From: DASRHK01 sp963776465
Lineage (GTDB): Bacteria; Pseudomonadota; Gammaproteobacteria; Nevskiales; Nevskiaceae
Assembly: GCA_963776465.1 (NCBI GenBank)
Contig: CAVZMV010000002.1
Span: 2,418,001 to 2,482,000 of the forward strand
DNA length: 64,000 bases
Direction: 5' to 3'
Positions 8,378 to 18,237 of this stretch are shown piece by piece (the first letter of the stretch is position 1; each line of letters begins with the position of its first letter). The notes under the pieces were generated by a model, which worked only from the letters and a program-made list of their open reading frames with translations, ran no database searches and had not been told where the DNA came from. A program made the position numbers and the translations under genes.

Positions 8378-8878
8378 GTGACTGCACAGATTGCAGAGCG
8401 TCTGATCTTTGAGGGCGAGAACCTTGCCATGTGCTCCGAGCCACTCAGCGATTACTTTGCGCTCGGCGGTCGCGAGCCGCCGTTCGATGCCAGGTGCACG
8501 GCGCTGTGGCGCGGCTACGTCGGCACCTGGGAGGTCCGGGACAGCCGGCTCTACCTCCTGTCGCTGGAAGGCGAGCTTGCCGATGGCTCTGTCGCGAACC
8601 TTGCCACGATCTTTCCCGGATTCCCCGACCGGGTCTTCGCGCACTGGTTTTCCGACACCGTGCGCCTCCCAAGGGGTCGACAGCTCGAGTACGTACACAT
8701 GGGATACGGGAGCACCTTCGAGCAGGACATCTTCCTGGAATTTGAAAAGGGCGTGCTCGTGAAGTCCTGGGTCGTGGAAAACGGCAAGGCCGCTCCCGGC
8801 GCGCCGGAAGGCTACGACATCGCCGCCTTCACGACCCTTCCACCCGAGGCGCGTGGTTTACGCGGACTAGGCGAGTGA
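8378..8878 (+). CDS. Conserved hypothetical protein
   Basis: This 166-residue soluble protein starts at GTG 8378 after an AAGGGAG ribosome site. It begins with RLIFEGENLAMCSEPLSDYF and has a WRGYVGTWEVRDSRLYLLSL segment near residue 48. I recall similar proteins as widespread bacterial hypotheticals, but I know no function. The stop overlaps the next start as GTGA. The preceding 135-bp spacer contains palindromic TTTCCGGAAA and TTCCCGGAAA words. Confidence 0.7.
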   Translation: MTAQIAERLIFEGENLAMCSEPLSDYFALGGREPPFDARCTALWRGYVGTWEVRDSRLYLLSLEGELADGSVANLATIFPGFPDRVFAHWFSDTVRLPRGRQLEYVHMGYGSTFEQDIFLEFEKGVLVKSWVVENGKAAPGAPEGYDIAAFTTLPPEARGLRGLGE

Positions 8879-9480
8879 TCTACGTCGCCTCCTATCTTTC
8901 GATCGGCGGCCTCGTGATGCTCTGGGCGTTTACCCGCGGCTATGAACAGCGGGAGTTCGAGCCGCTGCCGTTCCGGGACTCACTGCTGGATTCACTGGTC
9001 GAGGACGTAGTGTTTCCGTTGATCGCTTATTCGCTCGTTGTAGTTTTGTGGCCGCTTGCGATCCTGGCGGTAGTGCACGAGCGGCTGTTCAGGAAGGCGA
9101 ACGAGCCGAAACCTCGACCCGAATTCGCCGTGGGTAGCGACGACCTGCGCCAGAAGCTCAGCATTGGAGAAGTCGAGCTTTCCGAGCGCGTCGAGGATCC
9201 GCTGGGCGCAGTGCCGGAGCTTCCGTTCGGACACCTCAACGCCGCGTGGAGTGCTTTCGTGGGGCAGCTGGTGCCGGGCGCCGAACTATGGTCGTTCGCT
9301 TCGGAGTGGAAGGGCGGGTGGAGCGGTGAGGTCCTGCAGGGCTACGTGGAAGTGACAGACGGCAAGCCCGACCGTTACTTTCTGACGCTGCGCAAGCGTC
9401 AACGGGTGGACGAACCGGGATTTGGAAGAGACCTATCCAGTCCTGGTCGCAGCCGGCATGCGCAAGGAGGAAGCGACTGA
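8875..9480 (+). CDS. Membrane protein of unknown function
   Basis: This 201-residue protein starts at GTG 8875, overlapping the previous stop by 4 bp. It has a hydrophobic N-terminus (residues 2-20) and a second helix VFPLIAYSLVVVLWPLAILAVV (residues 44-65), followed by a cytoplasmic-looking domain with WSFASEWKGGWSGEVLQGYV. The last 20 residues are rich in Arg, Ser and Gly and may be an extension after a change of frame. It probably works with the protein encoded just upstream. Confidence 0.6.
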   Translation: MIYVASYLSIGGLVMLWAFTRGYEQREFEPLPFRDSLLDSLVEDVVFPLIAYSLVVVLWPLAILAVVHERLFRKANEPKPRPEFAVGSDDLRQKLSIGEVELSERVEDPLGAVPELPFGHLNAAWSAFVGQLVPGAELWSFASEWKGGWSGEVLQGYVEVTDGKPDRYFLTLRKRQRVDEPGFGRDLSSPGRSRHAQGGSD

Positions 9481-9581
9481 GTGACAATGCTGGCGGGGAG
9501 CTGCGAAGTGCGACTTCTGTCTGCAATATCATCGGATCGCGCGAGTTAGTCTGCGTGCTATTGATTTGGGGGGTGATGCCA

Positions 9582-11309
9582 ATGGATCGCAATCTATTTC
9601 AGTGGGTGTTTCCTGTCCTTTTCTATTGCGCCTTGATGGCATGCTCAAGCCAACCTGCAGCAACGACTCCGTCGGGTGAGACCTCAGGACAGATTGAGCG
9701 GCCGGCCGCTGTCGCTTCCACCCAGAGAGGTGTGCGTTCCGATATTGAGCCAGCAGCCGCGTCGCCGGCGGATACGCCCCCGGTTGCGGTGTCTTCAGCC
9801 GACATCACCTTGCTGCCTGAAACGACGACACGTACCCACGATCGGGCGCGCTTCTTCGCCCCGGAGTTCGCGCATATAAACGCCCGCCGCGCGCGCCTCG
9901 GCATTTCTGCCGCTGCAGGCGCTGGTGTGCCGCAGCAGCTCGTCGGACTAGCCATGTCTGGCGGCGGAATTCGATCCAACGCTTATCACCTTGGAATTCT
10001 TTCGGGGCTGCACAGCGGCAAGATTGGTACGACGTCGGCACTCGACCGCGTGGATTACCTCTCGTCGGTTAGTGGCGGCAGCTGGGCCAATCTTGGGCTT
10101 TGGGCGTGGCCTGGGTCGGACGATGCGCTTTTCACTTGCCTGAATGATGCGGCCATCAAGGGAAAGGCCCGCGCGTCCCACGTGTCCGTGGAATGCGAAG
10201 CAGCCGTAAAGCTTTTGCGCACCGCGCAACCACTCACCATCATCTCCTCGCCCGGTCACCAGCGAAAACGCGAATGGAAGAAGGCAATCGAGAGCGCGAT
10301 GGTGCCGGATCCGCATTGCAATACCCGTTTGGATGGGCCTATCGCCACGAATTGCCAAGAGCGCTTTAACGCGAGGCCCTATCCAATCATCAACTCGACT
10401 AACGACGCCAAGTCAGAGCATGCGTCTGAAACAAACTACCCGTTCCAGACAACACCCGACGGCCTCGCGGCGATCGTGGACAAGAAGTCGATGTTTGCCA
10501 ATGGGGCGATTGGGACAAAAGGAAGTGTCGGTTTCTATATGCCCTGGAAATCTCGCAATACGTCTTGGAAGTGGTCCAAGTGGTTGCAGAAGTGGACCCC
10601 AGGTGGTCGCAGCGGCCTGCAAGCAGGTTCCGAGTTATCGCTCGCAGCGGCTCATTCGTCGGGCGTCCTCCGGGGGCTGAGGGCGGAAGCGCTTAGCTAT
10701 TACTTCAATATCATCGGGCCCGACGTCGATAGACTCGGCCTGCGCGACAGATACAAACTTTCAGATGGAGGAAAATCGGATAACACTGGAGTGATTCCGA
10801 TGCTAGAGCGGAAGGTCGACATTCTTGTGGTCTCGCACATGGGCAAGGACGATCCTGATGGTCAGGACGCGAAGTTGTTCGCAGACCTCAGGATGGCTCG
10901 CTCGCAAGGAACGCGGCTCCTTGGTTGCACGTTCGCGGATCTTGATACGAGCCCCACGCATCCGTTGGCACAGCGCTCCTCCTACTCTTGTGGCTCGGGT
11001 TCGCCGTCTAACGTAGTGCTCCAGGTTCATCCATGGCACAAGAATGTCGAAAGCTTCCGCACTTACCTCAACGACCTCGCAGGGCGGGAGCCAGACGTGG
11101 CTGAAGTAGTGCACTACCTCTCTGTTGAAGAAAACGGCGAGGGTCCGAAGGCAAAAGGTAAGAAGCCCGAATTGGACCGGTTCCCGCAGTCCAAGACCAT
11201 GGAAATGAGGTACGACGAGCCACTCATTCGCGCGTATTTCTTGTTGGGGCAATACGTTGCAGCCACACAGATTGCGCCCTTTCTTCGCGAAGAGTTGGAC
11301 AATCGGTAG
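9582..11309 (+). CDS. Patatin-like phospholipase lipoprotein
   Basis: This 575-residue protein has a lipoprotein signal: a hydrophobic helix then LMA-Cys with the lipidated Cys at 21. Residues 22-110 are a low-complexity linker. The hydrolase core has the glycine-rich oxyanion loop SGGGIR (126-131), the nucleophile region SSVSGGSWAN with Ser164, and a catalytic Asp in LSDGGKSDNTGV near 395. This Ser-Asp dyad layout fits patatin/cPLA2 phospholipases. ATG 9582 is chosen for its GGGGGG ribosome site at about 9568-9573. Base composition is lower in GC than the flanks. The next gene downstream is another hydrolase. Confidence 0.85.
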   Translation: MDRNLFQWVFPVLFYCALMACSSQPAATTPSGETSGQIERPAAVASTQRGVRSDIEPAAASPADTPPVAVSSADITLLPETTTRTHDRARFFAPEFAHINARRARLGISAAAGAGVPQQLVGLAMSGGGIRSNAYHLGILSGLHSGKIGTTSALDRVDYLSSVSGGSWANLGLWAWPGSDDALFTCLNDAAIKGKARASHVSVECEAAVKLLRTAQPLTIISSPGHQRKREWKKAIESAMVPDPHCNTRLDGPIATNCQERFNARPYPIINSTNDAKSEHASETNYPFQTTPDGLAAIVDKKSMFANGAIGTKGSVGFYMPWKSRNTSWKWSKWLQKWTPGGRSGLQAGSELSLAAAHSSGVLRGLRAEALSYYFNIIGPDVDRLGLRDRYKLSDGGKSDNTGVIPMLERKVDILVVSHMGKDDPDGQDAKLFADLRMARSQGTRLLGCTFADLDTSPTHPLAQRSSYSCGSGSPSNVVLQVHPWHKNVESFRTYLNDLAGREPDVAEVVHYLSVEENGEGPKAKGKKPELDRFPQSKTMEMRYDEPLIRAYFLLGQYVAATQIAPFLREELDNR

Positions 11310-11587
11310 CACGGCCCCTAAGTCAGAAAAAAAAGTATGCGGACTGTAAGCAACTCAGCCAAATGCGGGTGCGCGACAGCTGAGATGTTCCGCGCTCGCC
11401 GGGGCCGGTGCCATTGCCGGCATCATGTTCCTGCAGGCCTGCTACGAATCCGTGCCTGAACTGCCACGGACGTTGCGTCGAAAGATTGGCCTAGCAACGG
11501 GTCGTTGGACGGGCTCGACAACCTGCTTCGCGCGACGACCTCCGACCAAGCCGAAGCATAGCAGCCAGTAGAGCAATAGCCGGGACA

Positions 11588-14500
11588 ATGGACAAAGACG
11601 TCAATGATCCGGTGGCCGCAACAGTTAAAGACGCTGCTGAACAAGGTGCAGCAAGCCAACTCCAGCACATCCTGCTCATCCACGGAACTGGCGCTGGCGC
11701 AACTGAGGACATTGGCTCGAAGTGGTGGCAGCGCGACAGTGCCTTTTGGGCCGCCTTGAATAAAAAGATGGATGGCGTTGCGGCGTGCAGCCCAACGGAC
11801 TCGTCGCTATTTCATTGGGGAATGGGGCCAAACAGTGAAAGGAAGCGCCGTGAAGCTGGCCGGTCACTGTATAAACGGCTTTTGGATCTGGATGGCAAAG
11901 GCGAGCCCTATCACGTCATTGGACACAGTCACGGTGGATCGATCGTGTGGCATGCACTTGTCCATTCATTCCGCTCCGGTAAGCCCCTGCGCGGGCTACG
12001 CAGCTGGACCACGATAGGCACGCCCTTCTTACGTTTCGAGCCAGACCGCTCCTACCTCTGGTCAATGTTGCCGTTTATTGGGGCGGGCGCAGCTGGGCTG
12101 TATTCCTTAAAGCCCGCACTTTCAGTCGTGAAAGCGTTGCCAGATCTTATTTCACAGGAGTTTGTCTGGTTTGTCGTGCTCTTCGGGTTATCGATTGTCC
12201 TCCTTGCGAGCATTTTTCTCGCCGCAACGGTGCGACTCGGTCAGCTGGCGTTTGCCGCCTATGACTTGAAGAAATTCAACGCGGCCGCTGGCCAAGCGTG
12301 GAGCCACCACGGGGGTACGTGGAATGGTCTTTGGTCACCAGAAGACGAAGCTATAGCGGGGTTGAGCGCAACGCTGGCAATGAAGGGTGCCCTCGTGCCT
12401 CGATCCCGTTCTTGGGGAGACACGACGCTAACTCGCATCATTTCCGCAGCACTTACGCCAGCTCGATGGGTGCGCAACCACGTCATGGCGCCTTGCGCGG
12501 ACGAGTTTGTCTGGGCCCGAGTCACCGCCACATTGCAAGGCCGCGACACCGTGGCCTCACAGCTTTGCGGTGTTGGACGCGCTCCACTAGCACATGTTTC
12601 AGTTGCACCGCCGTCGGATGTCATCGCAAGTGAGTTACGCGACTTGGCTAACCTTGCCGCGGCTCAAACGCTTGCGAATGTTCGAAGTGAGCTAGGCAGG
12701 CAAGCGTCGCTTCCCGATATGGCCGAGTTCGTAGTTGCGACAAAGCGAACACTGTCATGGAATGAGTTGATACATAACTCTTACTTCTCGTTGGACAGCG
12801 TCCTATCGCAAATTGCAACCCATATTGCAACCTTCGCGCGCTCCACTGATGGCGGCTCGTCGCGGAGTGCGGAGCCTGACGTGCCGGGTCGTAAAAGGCG
12901 CTTAGCACTGCGAGTACTTCCTTTCCTGGTTTCTCTTGCCCTAGCCGGACTCTCGGCTGCTGGCGCGGCTATGGCTGGGCTCGCATACAAGAGCAGCGCC
13001 GCAATGTTTGAAGAACGATACCAAGTCGAAAAGGTCTTGACTGACAAACGCACTCTACTGGATGCATCGAGTGTCGTATCGAGCTCTCAAAACCTGGCTA
13101 TCGAGAAGTGGGTTGGCGTGCTGCTTTCCACTGGCCACATCGCCACCGCAATCGACGTCGCTGTTGAGTTCCCAAACGGTCGGCAGGGGTTGGTCACACA
13201 TCTGCTCGGCGTACATGACGATCACCATCTCACTGCACTTCTCAACAAGCTCGCAGTTTCAGACGCTGCCTGTGCGATCGCCGGTGCGGCCGCCGATCTT
13301 TTGTTTGACAAAAAACTCGCTGCAGCGAGTGGTGCCATAGACCTTCTCGAGATGCCACGTTTCTCTGCAGGTCTAGGGACCTGTAGGCTACGGAACAGCG
13401 CGTATGCGGCGGCAATGTCTATCCGCGCTGCGGAAGCGGCGCCGACGACAGTCATCACGCAGTGGGCTGAGCGAATCGATGATGCGGACTGGCGACGCAG
13501 AGCATACAGAGATGCACTCACGGCATATGTAGAGCGAGATGCATTCGACATTGCGCTAGAACTGCACAGGTCGTATCCCGCTTATGTCGATAGCGACGCA
13601 CTCTTGCGTGCCATGCAGCGCGGACGCGCGAATGATGACGACCTATACGCACTGGCTCGACTGGCAGCATCCGATTCCAGTAACACGTGGCGCGATAAGC
13701 TGGCCGTCGCGCTCGCAAATGCGGGCCTACGCGACAAGGCAATCACCATCCACGGACTCGTCGGTGGGGGCAAGCAAGACATCAGAGCCATAGAAGTGGC
13801 TCTTGCCGGTTCTACCTGGAATTCGGATGAAGACGAGGCGTTTGAACACCTTCCTCGCCAGGACCATGACGTCGTAGTGCGCTTACGCGCTCTCAATGCG
13901 CTGCGAAAGGGGGATATTGACCGTGCCCGTCGAATCATCAACGCATTGCATCCGCCGCAGAGTCTTGGGCGTGAGGACTTTCTGGAGCGAGAGTTTGCTC
14001 GGGCAAGAGCCATTCCCGAAACAGTCGCCCTTACCAAAATGCGGGATCACCCAACGCCGGTCCTGTTGAATCTCTGGCCTGATCTCACGGAGCCGGCGGA
14101 TAAGATCAAGGTCGCCGAAGAGTTTGAAGAACTCATCGGGAAAGATCCCATTTGGTTCCAACTCCAACTTGTGGCTCCCATCGTCAAGGATCTCGGTGCC
14201 GTTAGCGAAGCGACTCCCATCTTGGACAGATTGACTCAGGAGCTCATCAGGAATTTACGCGACTCCGGGAATTCTTTGGATGGCACTTGGACGGCAAGAG
14301 AAGCGATCAAAGCCCTCGTCTCTGCCGGCCGAATTGACGCCGCACTATCCACCTTTGCTTCCAAAGCGGTGCAGGACGGGCTCCGTAGCGACTTAGGCGG
14401 TCCCGACATAAAGCGAGAAATGATTCGGCCATTAGTGTCGGGCCTCGTACATGCCAATAGGGTGGACGAGGCTATACATTGGTGCCAACAGGTGGTCACC

Positions 14501-15067
14501 GCCGAGCGACCTGAAGGATGCGGCTTCGGCTGGGCGTATGCTATCCAGGTCAAAAGTACCGACAATGAAGCGGTAATAAGGTCACTCCGCAAGGTATCCA
14601 AGTTTGATGCCGCGATCATCTATGCACGCACTGGTCAGCTGGATGAATTGGGCTCGCTCATACGCGAGGGGAATCTCGGCTGGTGGTCTTCTGAGCTCCA
14701 GGAGGAGTTCGTTAAGGCTGGCATGTCTCACGCCGCTTATGCTGTTGCACAATCGGAGCACAAGCCATACGAATCCGCGCGGCAAGTCGTTTCCGTCGCG
14801 TCAAAGGTCGCTGCGACTAAGACCGTAGAGGAGCGCAAGGTTCTCGAGGAGGCATTACGCAAGAGCGCGACACTTCCAGAACAGCAGCGACAGAGTCTGA
14901 CGTGCGACATCGCGGTCGAGCTCGCCAGACGCGGCGCGACCCGGCAAGCTCGACTGATAGCCGAATCCTGTCTCTCCACTGATCGGCTTGTGATCTATGC
15001 CAGTATCCTTGCCTCAGACGCAGGGGTGGGCGTACCCGAGCTCGTGCAAAGATTTCGCCCGGAATAA
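11588..15067 (+). CDS. Large membrane alpha/beta hydrolase with helical-repeat C-terminus
   Basis: This 1159-residue protein combines three parts. Residues 25-340 look like a lipase-type alpha/beta hydrolase: IHGTGAG (31-37), the elbow GHSHGG with Ser114, and WSPEDEAIAG near 258 as a possible acid site. Hydrophobic helices occur at about 158-176 and 193-215, inside the hydrolase region, and at about 440-470. The remaining roughly 690 residues are alpha-helical and repeat-like (TPR/PPR-type pairs such as NAGLRDKAITIHGLVGGG), without a catalytic motif. GC content is low compared with the flanks. Together with the patatin lipoprotein upstream it suggests a two-hydrolase, lipid-directed system. 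Confidence 0.75.
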   Translation: MDKDVNDPVAATVKDAAEQGAASQLQHILLIHGTGAGATEDIGSKWWQRDSAFWAALNKKMDGVAACSPTDSSLFHWGMGPNSERKRREAGRSLYKRLLDLDGKGEPYHVIGHSHGGSIVWHALVHSFRSGKPLRGLRSWTTIGTPFLRFEPDRSYLWSMLPFIGAGAAGLYSLKPALSVVKALPDLISQEFVWFVVLFGLSIVLLASIFLAATVRLGQLAFAAYDLKKFNAAAGQAWSHHGGTWNGLWSPEDEAIAGLSATLAMKGALVPRSRSWGDTTLTRIISAALTPARWVRNHVMAPCADEFVWARVTATLQGRDTVASQLCGVGRAPLAHVSVAPPSDVIASELRDLANLAAAQTLANVRSELGRQASLPDMAEFVVATKRTLSWNELIHNSYFSLDSVLSQIATHIATFARSTDGGSSRSAEPDVPGRKRRLALRVLPFLVSLALAGLSAAGAAMAGLAYKSSAAMFEERYQVEKVLTDKRTLLDASSVVSSSQNLAIEKWVGVLLSTGHIATAIDVAVEFPNGRQGLVTHLLGVHDDHHLTALLNKLAVSDAACAIAGAAADLLFDKKLAAASGAIDLLEMPRFSAGLGTCRLRNSAYAAAMSIRAAEAAPTTVITQWAERIDDADWRRRAYRDALTAYVERDAFDIALELHRSYPAYVDSDALLRAMQRGRANDDDLYALARLAASDSSNTWRDKLAVALANAGLRDKAITIHGLVGGGKQDIRAIEVALAGSTWNSDEDEAFEHLPRQDHDVVVRLRALNALRKGDIDRARRIINALHPPQSLGREDFLEREFARARAIPETVALTKMRDHPTPVLLNLWPDLTEPADKIKVAEEFEELIGKDPIWFQLQLVAPIVKDLGAVSEATPILDRLTQELIRNLRDSGNSLDGTWTAREAIKALVSAGRIDAALSTFASKAVQDGLRSDLGGPDIKREMIRPLVSGLVHANRVDEAIHWCQQVVTAERPEGCGFGWAYAIQVKSTDNEAVIRSLRKVSKFDAAIIYARTGQLDELGSLIREGNLGWWSSELQEEFVKAGMSHAAYAVAQSEHKPYESARQVVSVASKVAATKTVEERKVLEEALRKSATLPEQQRQSLTCDIAVELARRGATRQARLIAESCLSTDRLVIYASILASDAGVGVPELVQRFRPE

Positions 15068-15201
15068 GCTCCTTGCAGTGTAGATCTCCGTTGCTTGCGT
15101 GATCGGCCTCTTTCAGAAAGCTAATGATCTGCGCTAGCCGAAGCTGCTCTCCACTTCCACTCCCAACGCCTTTGATACGGTTTCAACCTTTTTGGGGGCG
15201 C

Positions 15202-15435
15202 CTACGTTGGGAGCTTCGAGCTTGATTGACCCGTGCCACCCGAATCCAACGCGGTCCGTCGGGTTTCCGGGACCTCGACGTCGTAGACGAACCCGATCTC
15301 GGACTTCGAATAGGTGAAGTCCTCGGTCCCGATCAGCTTCTCCACCCAGAGCCAGCCTTGGGTGTCCTCCAGGACACTCAGGGCTTTGGTCGGCTCGAGC
15401 TTGGAGCGGAAGAGCAGGCGATGCGTGAAGGTCAC
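15202..15435 (-). CDS. Small hypothetical protein
   Basis: This is a possible 77-residue protein starting at GTG 15435. The central part TEDFTYSKSEIGFVYDVEV reads like a folded domain and the codon use is normal for this genome, but the ribosome site is weak and the last 15 residues are low-complexity. It may be the remnant of a longer gene. Confidence 0.4.
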   Translation of the reverse strand: MTFTHRLLFRSKLEPTKALSVLEDTQGWLWVEKLIGTEDFTYSKSEIGFVYDVEVPETRRTALDSGGTGQSSSKLPT

Positions 15436-15754
15436 GGTGAAAGATCTCTGCGGCTTTTGTGTCTGGTTACGGGTCTGTCAGCTGGTGGTTGAAAGGTGCG
15501 GCGCGCGTTGTCTTCACGTCGGGCAGCGTACATGGATGATGTTTGCAAGGGGATGTGCCCGGGAGGCGAAGGCCCAAAAAAGTACAGGCGCTAGCCTTTA
15601 GATCACTTCCGGAAACGGCCCTTCCTGGATCTGAAAGCCGCGCCTTATGACAGGTCGCGCTTCAGCAACGACGGATGCGTCCGTTCGTGATCCAGGTCCC
15701 AGATCGACATTCCTGGTCAACCCTGGCACGCGGTGTTTGGCTAACGTGAGGTCC
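15436..15754. other. Intergenic stretch without recognised feature
   Basis: Apart from the GTGAGG ribosome site at its right end, I see no gene, RNA or clear repeat in these 319 bases. Confidence 0.5.
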
Positions 15755-16135
15755 ATGGATCTGCTCTATGAGATTGCCAACGTTCGCCAGATCTCCGGGG
15801 AGCCCACCCGCAGGTGGTTTTCATCCTTGAGCATCGACCTCGTCGTGTGGACGGCCGGCGGGCAGGGCCCCGTCGCCTTTCAGCTTTGCTATGACAAGGA
15901 CGGGCGAGAGCGTGCAGTGACCTGGCGCGTCGGGCGGGGGTTTGACCATGCGCGCGTCGACAACGGCGAGAATATCCCCGGGGGCTACAAGGGAACGCCA
16001 CTGCTCGTTGCCGACGGACCCTTTCCAAAGATGCGGGTATATGGAGAGTTCGTCAGGGTTGCGGACCGAGTGCCGGCGTCGATCAGGACGTTTGTCGCTC
16101 GTCGATTGCGCAGGTATCCGCTCGAGCGCACGTAG
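15755..16135 (+). CDS. Conserved hypothetical protein
   Basis: This 126-residue protein starts at ATG 15755, which has a GTGAGG ribosome site; the frame stays open for 108 bases further upstream but the residues there look non-coding. Segments such as ANVRQISGEPTRRWFSS, VAFQLCYDKDGRERAVTWR and GYKGTPLLVADGPF recall a family of bacterial hypothetical proteins whose function is unknown. No signal peptide or membrane segment is visible. Confidence 0.7.
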   Translation: MDLLYEIANVRQISGEPTRRWFSSLSIDLVVWTAGGQGPVAFQLCYDKDGRERAVTWRVGRGFDHARVDNGENIPGGYKGTPLLVADGPFPKMRVYGEFVRVADRVPASIRTFVARRLRRYPLERT

Positions 16136-16354
16136 GACAGGAGCTAGAGCACGTCTGTATCCGCATGTGCAGGTCTGGAGTTGTGCTCCGATCTTTAAGG
16201 GATATTCGGGTCGCAGTAGCGACGAATGTCTGAGAACCTACTCCACGAAAAATACATCAGGAGATGGCGCATGAACCCAGCGGTCGAACATTGCACGGCG
16301 GTCCAGGTGACAGCCATCCAGAAGCTCGCTTCAAAAAGTCGCGTGAAAGGGTCG

Positions 16355-17344
16355 ATGCGATGGTTGACGGCAGCCCTGCTGTTCGCCCTTGCAAACACTT
16401 CGATCGCAAGCCCGGAGTCGGAGCTCCAGGCATTTAGCGAGAAAGTGGAAGGGGACCTTGTAAAGGGACACTTTGAGTCACTGGATGCCACGGCGGACCG
16501 GCTGCGGGATCCAAACGTCCGGTTCCCGGGTGGCAATTCGCAGCTGTATCACTTCTACACAGCTTTGGCCGCATACGCTGGCAGGGAGCATTACGACTAC
16601 ACCAGCGCAATCCCGTTCGACGCCAAGCGCGCTCTTCTGGAGCGGTGGGCCGCGAGCAGCCCCAAGTCCACCGCTCCTCGCGTGGCATTGGCCCAGCTGT
16701 GGCTCTTTGCAGCTTGGAGAGCGCGGGGCGAGGGATATGCAGAGAAAGTCACCCCCCAGCAGTGGCAGGCCTTCTTCGAAGATCTTGCGAAAGGCGATAA
16801 ATGGCTTGAGGGCATCGATCCGAAAGTCAGCCCGCACCTTTACTGGCTTCTCATCGAGATGTCGCGGGGCCGCAAGGAACGGGTAGCGAGTGTCGCCGCG
16901 CTTTATCAGGATGCGATCGGCCAATACCCATCTTATTTCCACTACTACCCTCAGCGCGCCGAATGGCTTCAAGAAAGATGGTACGGCCGGCCTGGCGACT
17001 TGAAGGCCTACCTGGAAGACCTCGCAGTGCATCCTGGCGGAACGGAGGGGTTGGTTGCGTATTCCTACGCCGCGTTGAGATTGCTTGGGTTCTATTCGCA
17101 GCAATCCCTTTTCCAGTCCACCGGTCTTACCTGGCAGCGTGTCCAGTTGGGCTATCAAGCACGCGAGCAGCGCTACGGACTCAGAAACAAGGACTGGAAC
17201 GCGCTATTGAGGTTTGCCGTCGCGGCAAACGACCGCGCCGCGGCGAAGCAGGCACTGCAAAAAATATCGGACTGGGATCGTCACATCTGGATAGACCGCA
17301 AGTACTTCGACGCGGCAGCAGGCTGGGCGGCTCCTCCAAATTGA
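16355..17344 (+). CDS. Exported protein, DUF4034-like
   Basis: This 329-residue protein has a signal peptide (hydrophobic residues 4-15, SIASP cleavage region). The mature part is helical and rich in Trp and Tyr, with LEELxxxRF-type content typical of DUF4034-like secreted proteins: SEKVEGDLVKGHFESLDATA early, YFHYYPQRAEWLQERWYG in the middle. ATG 16355 is chosen because it gives a proper signal peptide and has AAAGGG upstream; longer in-frame starts would add 43 residues without a signal. The function is unknown. Confidence 0.65.
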   Translation: MRWLTAALLFALANTSIASPESELQAFSEKVEGDLVKGHFESLDATADRLRDPNVRFPGGNSQLYHFYTALAAYAGREHYDYTSAIPFDAKRALLERWAASSPKSTAPRVALAQLWLFAAWRARGEGYAEKVTPQQWQAFFEDLAKGDKWLEGIDPKVSPHLYWLLIEMSRGRKERVASVAALYQDAIGQYPSYFHYYPQRAEWLQERWYGRPGDLKAYLEDLAVHPGGTEGLVAYSYAALRLLGFYSQQSLFQSTGLTWQRVQLGYQAREQRYGLRNKDWNALLRFAVAANDRAAAKQALQKISDWDRHIWIDRKYFDAAAGWAAPPN

Positions 17345-17414
17345 GCGTTTCTTGCATTAGCTAGCTGAATTGCTTGGGGCAGGCAGCACCAAGAAAGCGC
17401 CAGGACATCCAACG

Positions 17415-17630
17415 CTATTGTTCCGCCTCTAGCCAGCCCTCGTGCATTTCTGCGGTAGAGCCATCTTCAAACTCGACGGTGTACACCGGGCCCTCTGGAA
17501 AGGCTTGCAGCGTTGCTCCAGGGCGCGCTTGACGGTCCGCAAAGACGGCGATCACCCAAGCCCGCAAACCGGCCCGACTGCTCGCGCGTTCACGGACCCG
17601 GACGATATCGTTGTACGTGAACTTAGCCAT
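17415..17630 (-). CDS. Small hypothetical protein with beta-barrel-like fold
   Basis: This 71-residue protein begins MAKFTYNDIVRVRE and contains a GPVYTVEFEDGSTAEMHE segment, resembling small SH3/KOW-like proteins related to the nitrile hydratase beta-chain fold. The ATG at 17630 is chosen; a longer open frame exists upstream but it would run into the acetyltransferase gene. It lies 17 bp after the acetyltransferase on the same strand and is probably co-transcribed. Confidence 0.65.
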   Translation of the reverse strand: MAKFTYNDIVRVRERASSRAGLRAWVIAVFADRQARPGATLQAFPEGPVYTVEFEDGSTAEMHEGWLEAEQ

Positions 17631-17647
17631 GCGATGGTTGCTACGCC

Positions 17648-18163
17648 CTATGTCTCTGTAGAAGCCGCACTGCGTCCGCTCCAGCGAGAATTCGCCAAGA
17701 CAACCGAATCCTCGACTTGGCGAGGCGGTATGCGCCAATAGCGCCGCAGCAGTGCGTCTTTGTGTGCGTGCACCAGCTGAAACCCTTGGCTTTGATAGAA
17801 GCCAATGGCCCACGTGGCGGCAGCCCACGTACCTATGAGAATGGGCAGCTGTGTTTGGCCAAGCACGTGTTCGAGAAGCGCCTTACCAAGTCCTTGGCCC
17901 TGGTTCTTCGTGCGCGTATAGGCATGCCGCACAAGCGCGACGTCAGCGACGGGCTGCAACCCCATAACGGCTAGAAGCGTTTCCTGCTCGTACGCGCCCC
18001 AGAACGATACTCCGGCTTCGACCTCTTCTTCGAGCTCTGCCAGTGGCATGTAGGGCTCCTTCCAGCAATCTGCTGGAATGACTCCGCGATACGCAACAGC
18101 GGCATCGTTAACAACGGCACAAATGTCGGCAAGCTCCGTCCTGGTGCACCTTCGAATCAGCAT
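17648..18163 (-). CDS. GNAT family N-acetyltransferase
   Basis: This 171-residue protein has the GNAT acetyl-CoA motif: YTRTKNQGQGLGKALLEHV, where QGQGLG is the Q/R-x-x-G-x-G/A loop, followed by the C-terminal AIGFYQSQGFQ strand-helix. It begins MLIRRCTRTELADICAVVND, the usual first helix. The length is normal for the family. The substrate is unknown. A small hypothetical gene follows 17 bp downstream. Confidence 0.85.
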   Translation of the reverse strand: MLIRRCTRTELADICAVVNDAAVAYRGVIPADCWKEPYMPLAELEEEVEAGVSFWGAYEQETLLAVMGLQPVADVALVRHAYTRTKNQGQGLGKALLEHVLGQTQLPILIGTWAAATWAIGFYQSQGFQLVHAHKDALLRRYWRIPPRQVEDSVVLANSRWSGRSAASTET

Positions 18164-18237
18164 GAGACTTCTTCCTTGTGGGCAGAAGCGCAATCCAGAA
18201 ACATGATCTAGGGGGCCCTCTCCCGGAGGCTGTCAGA

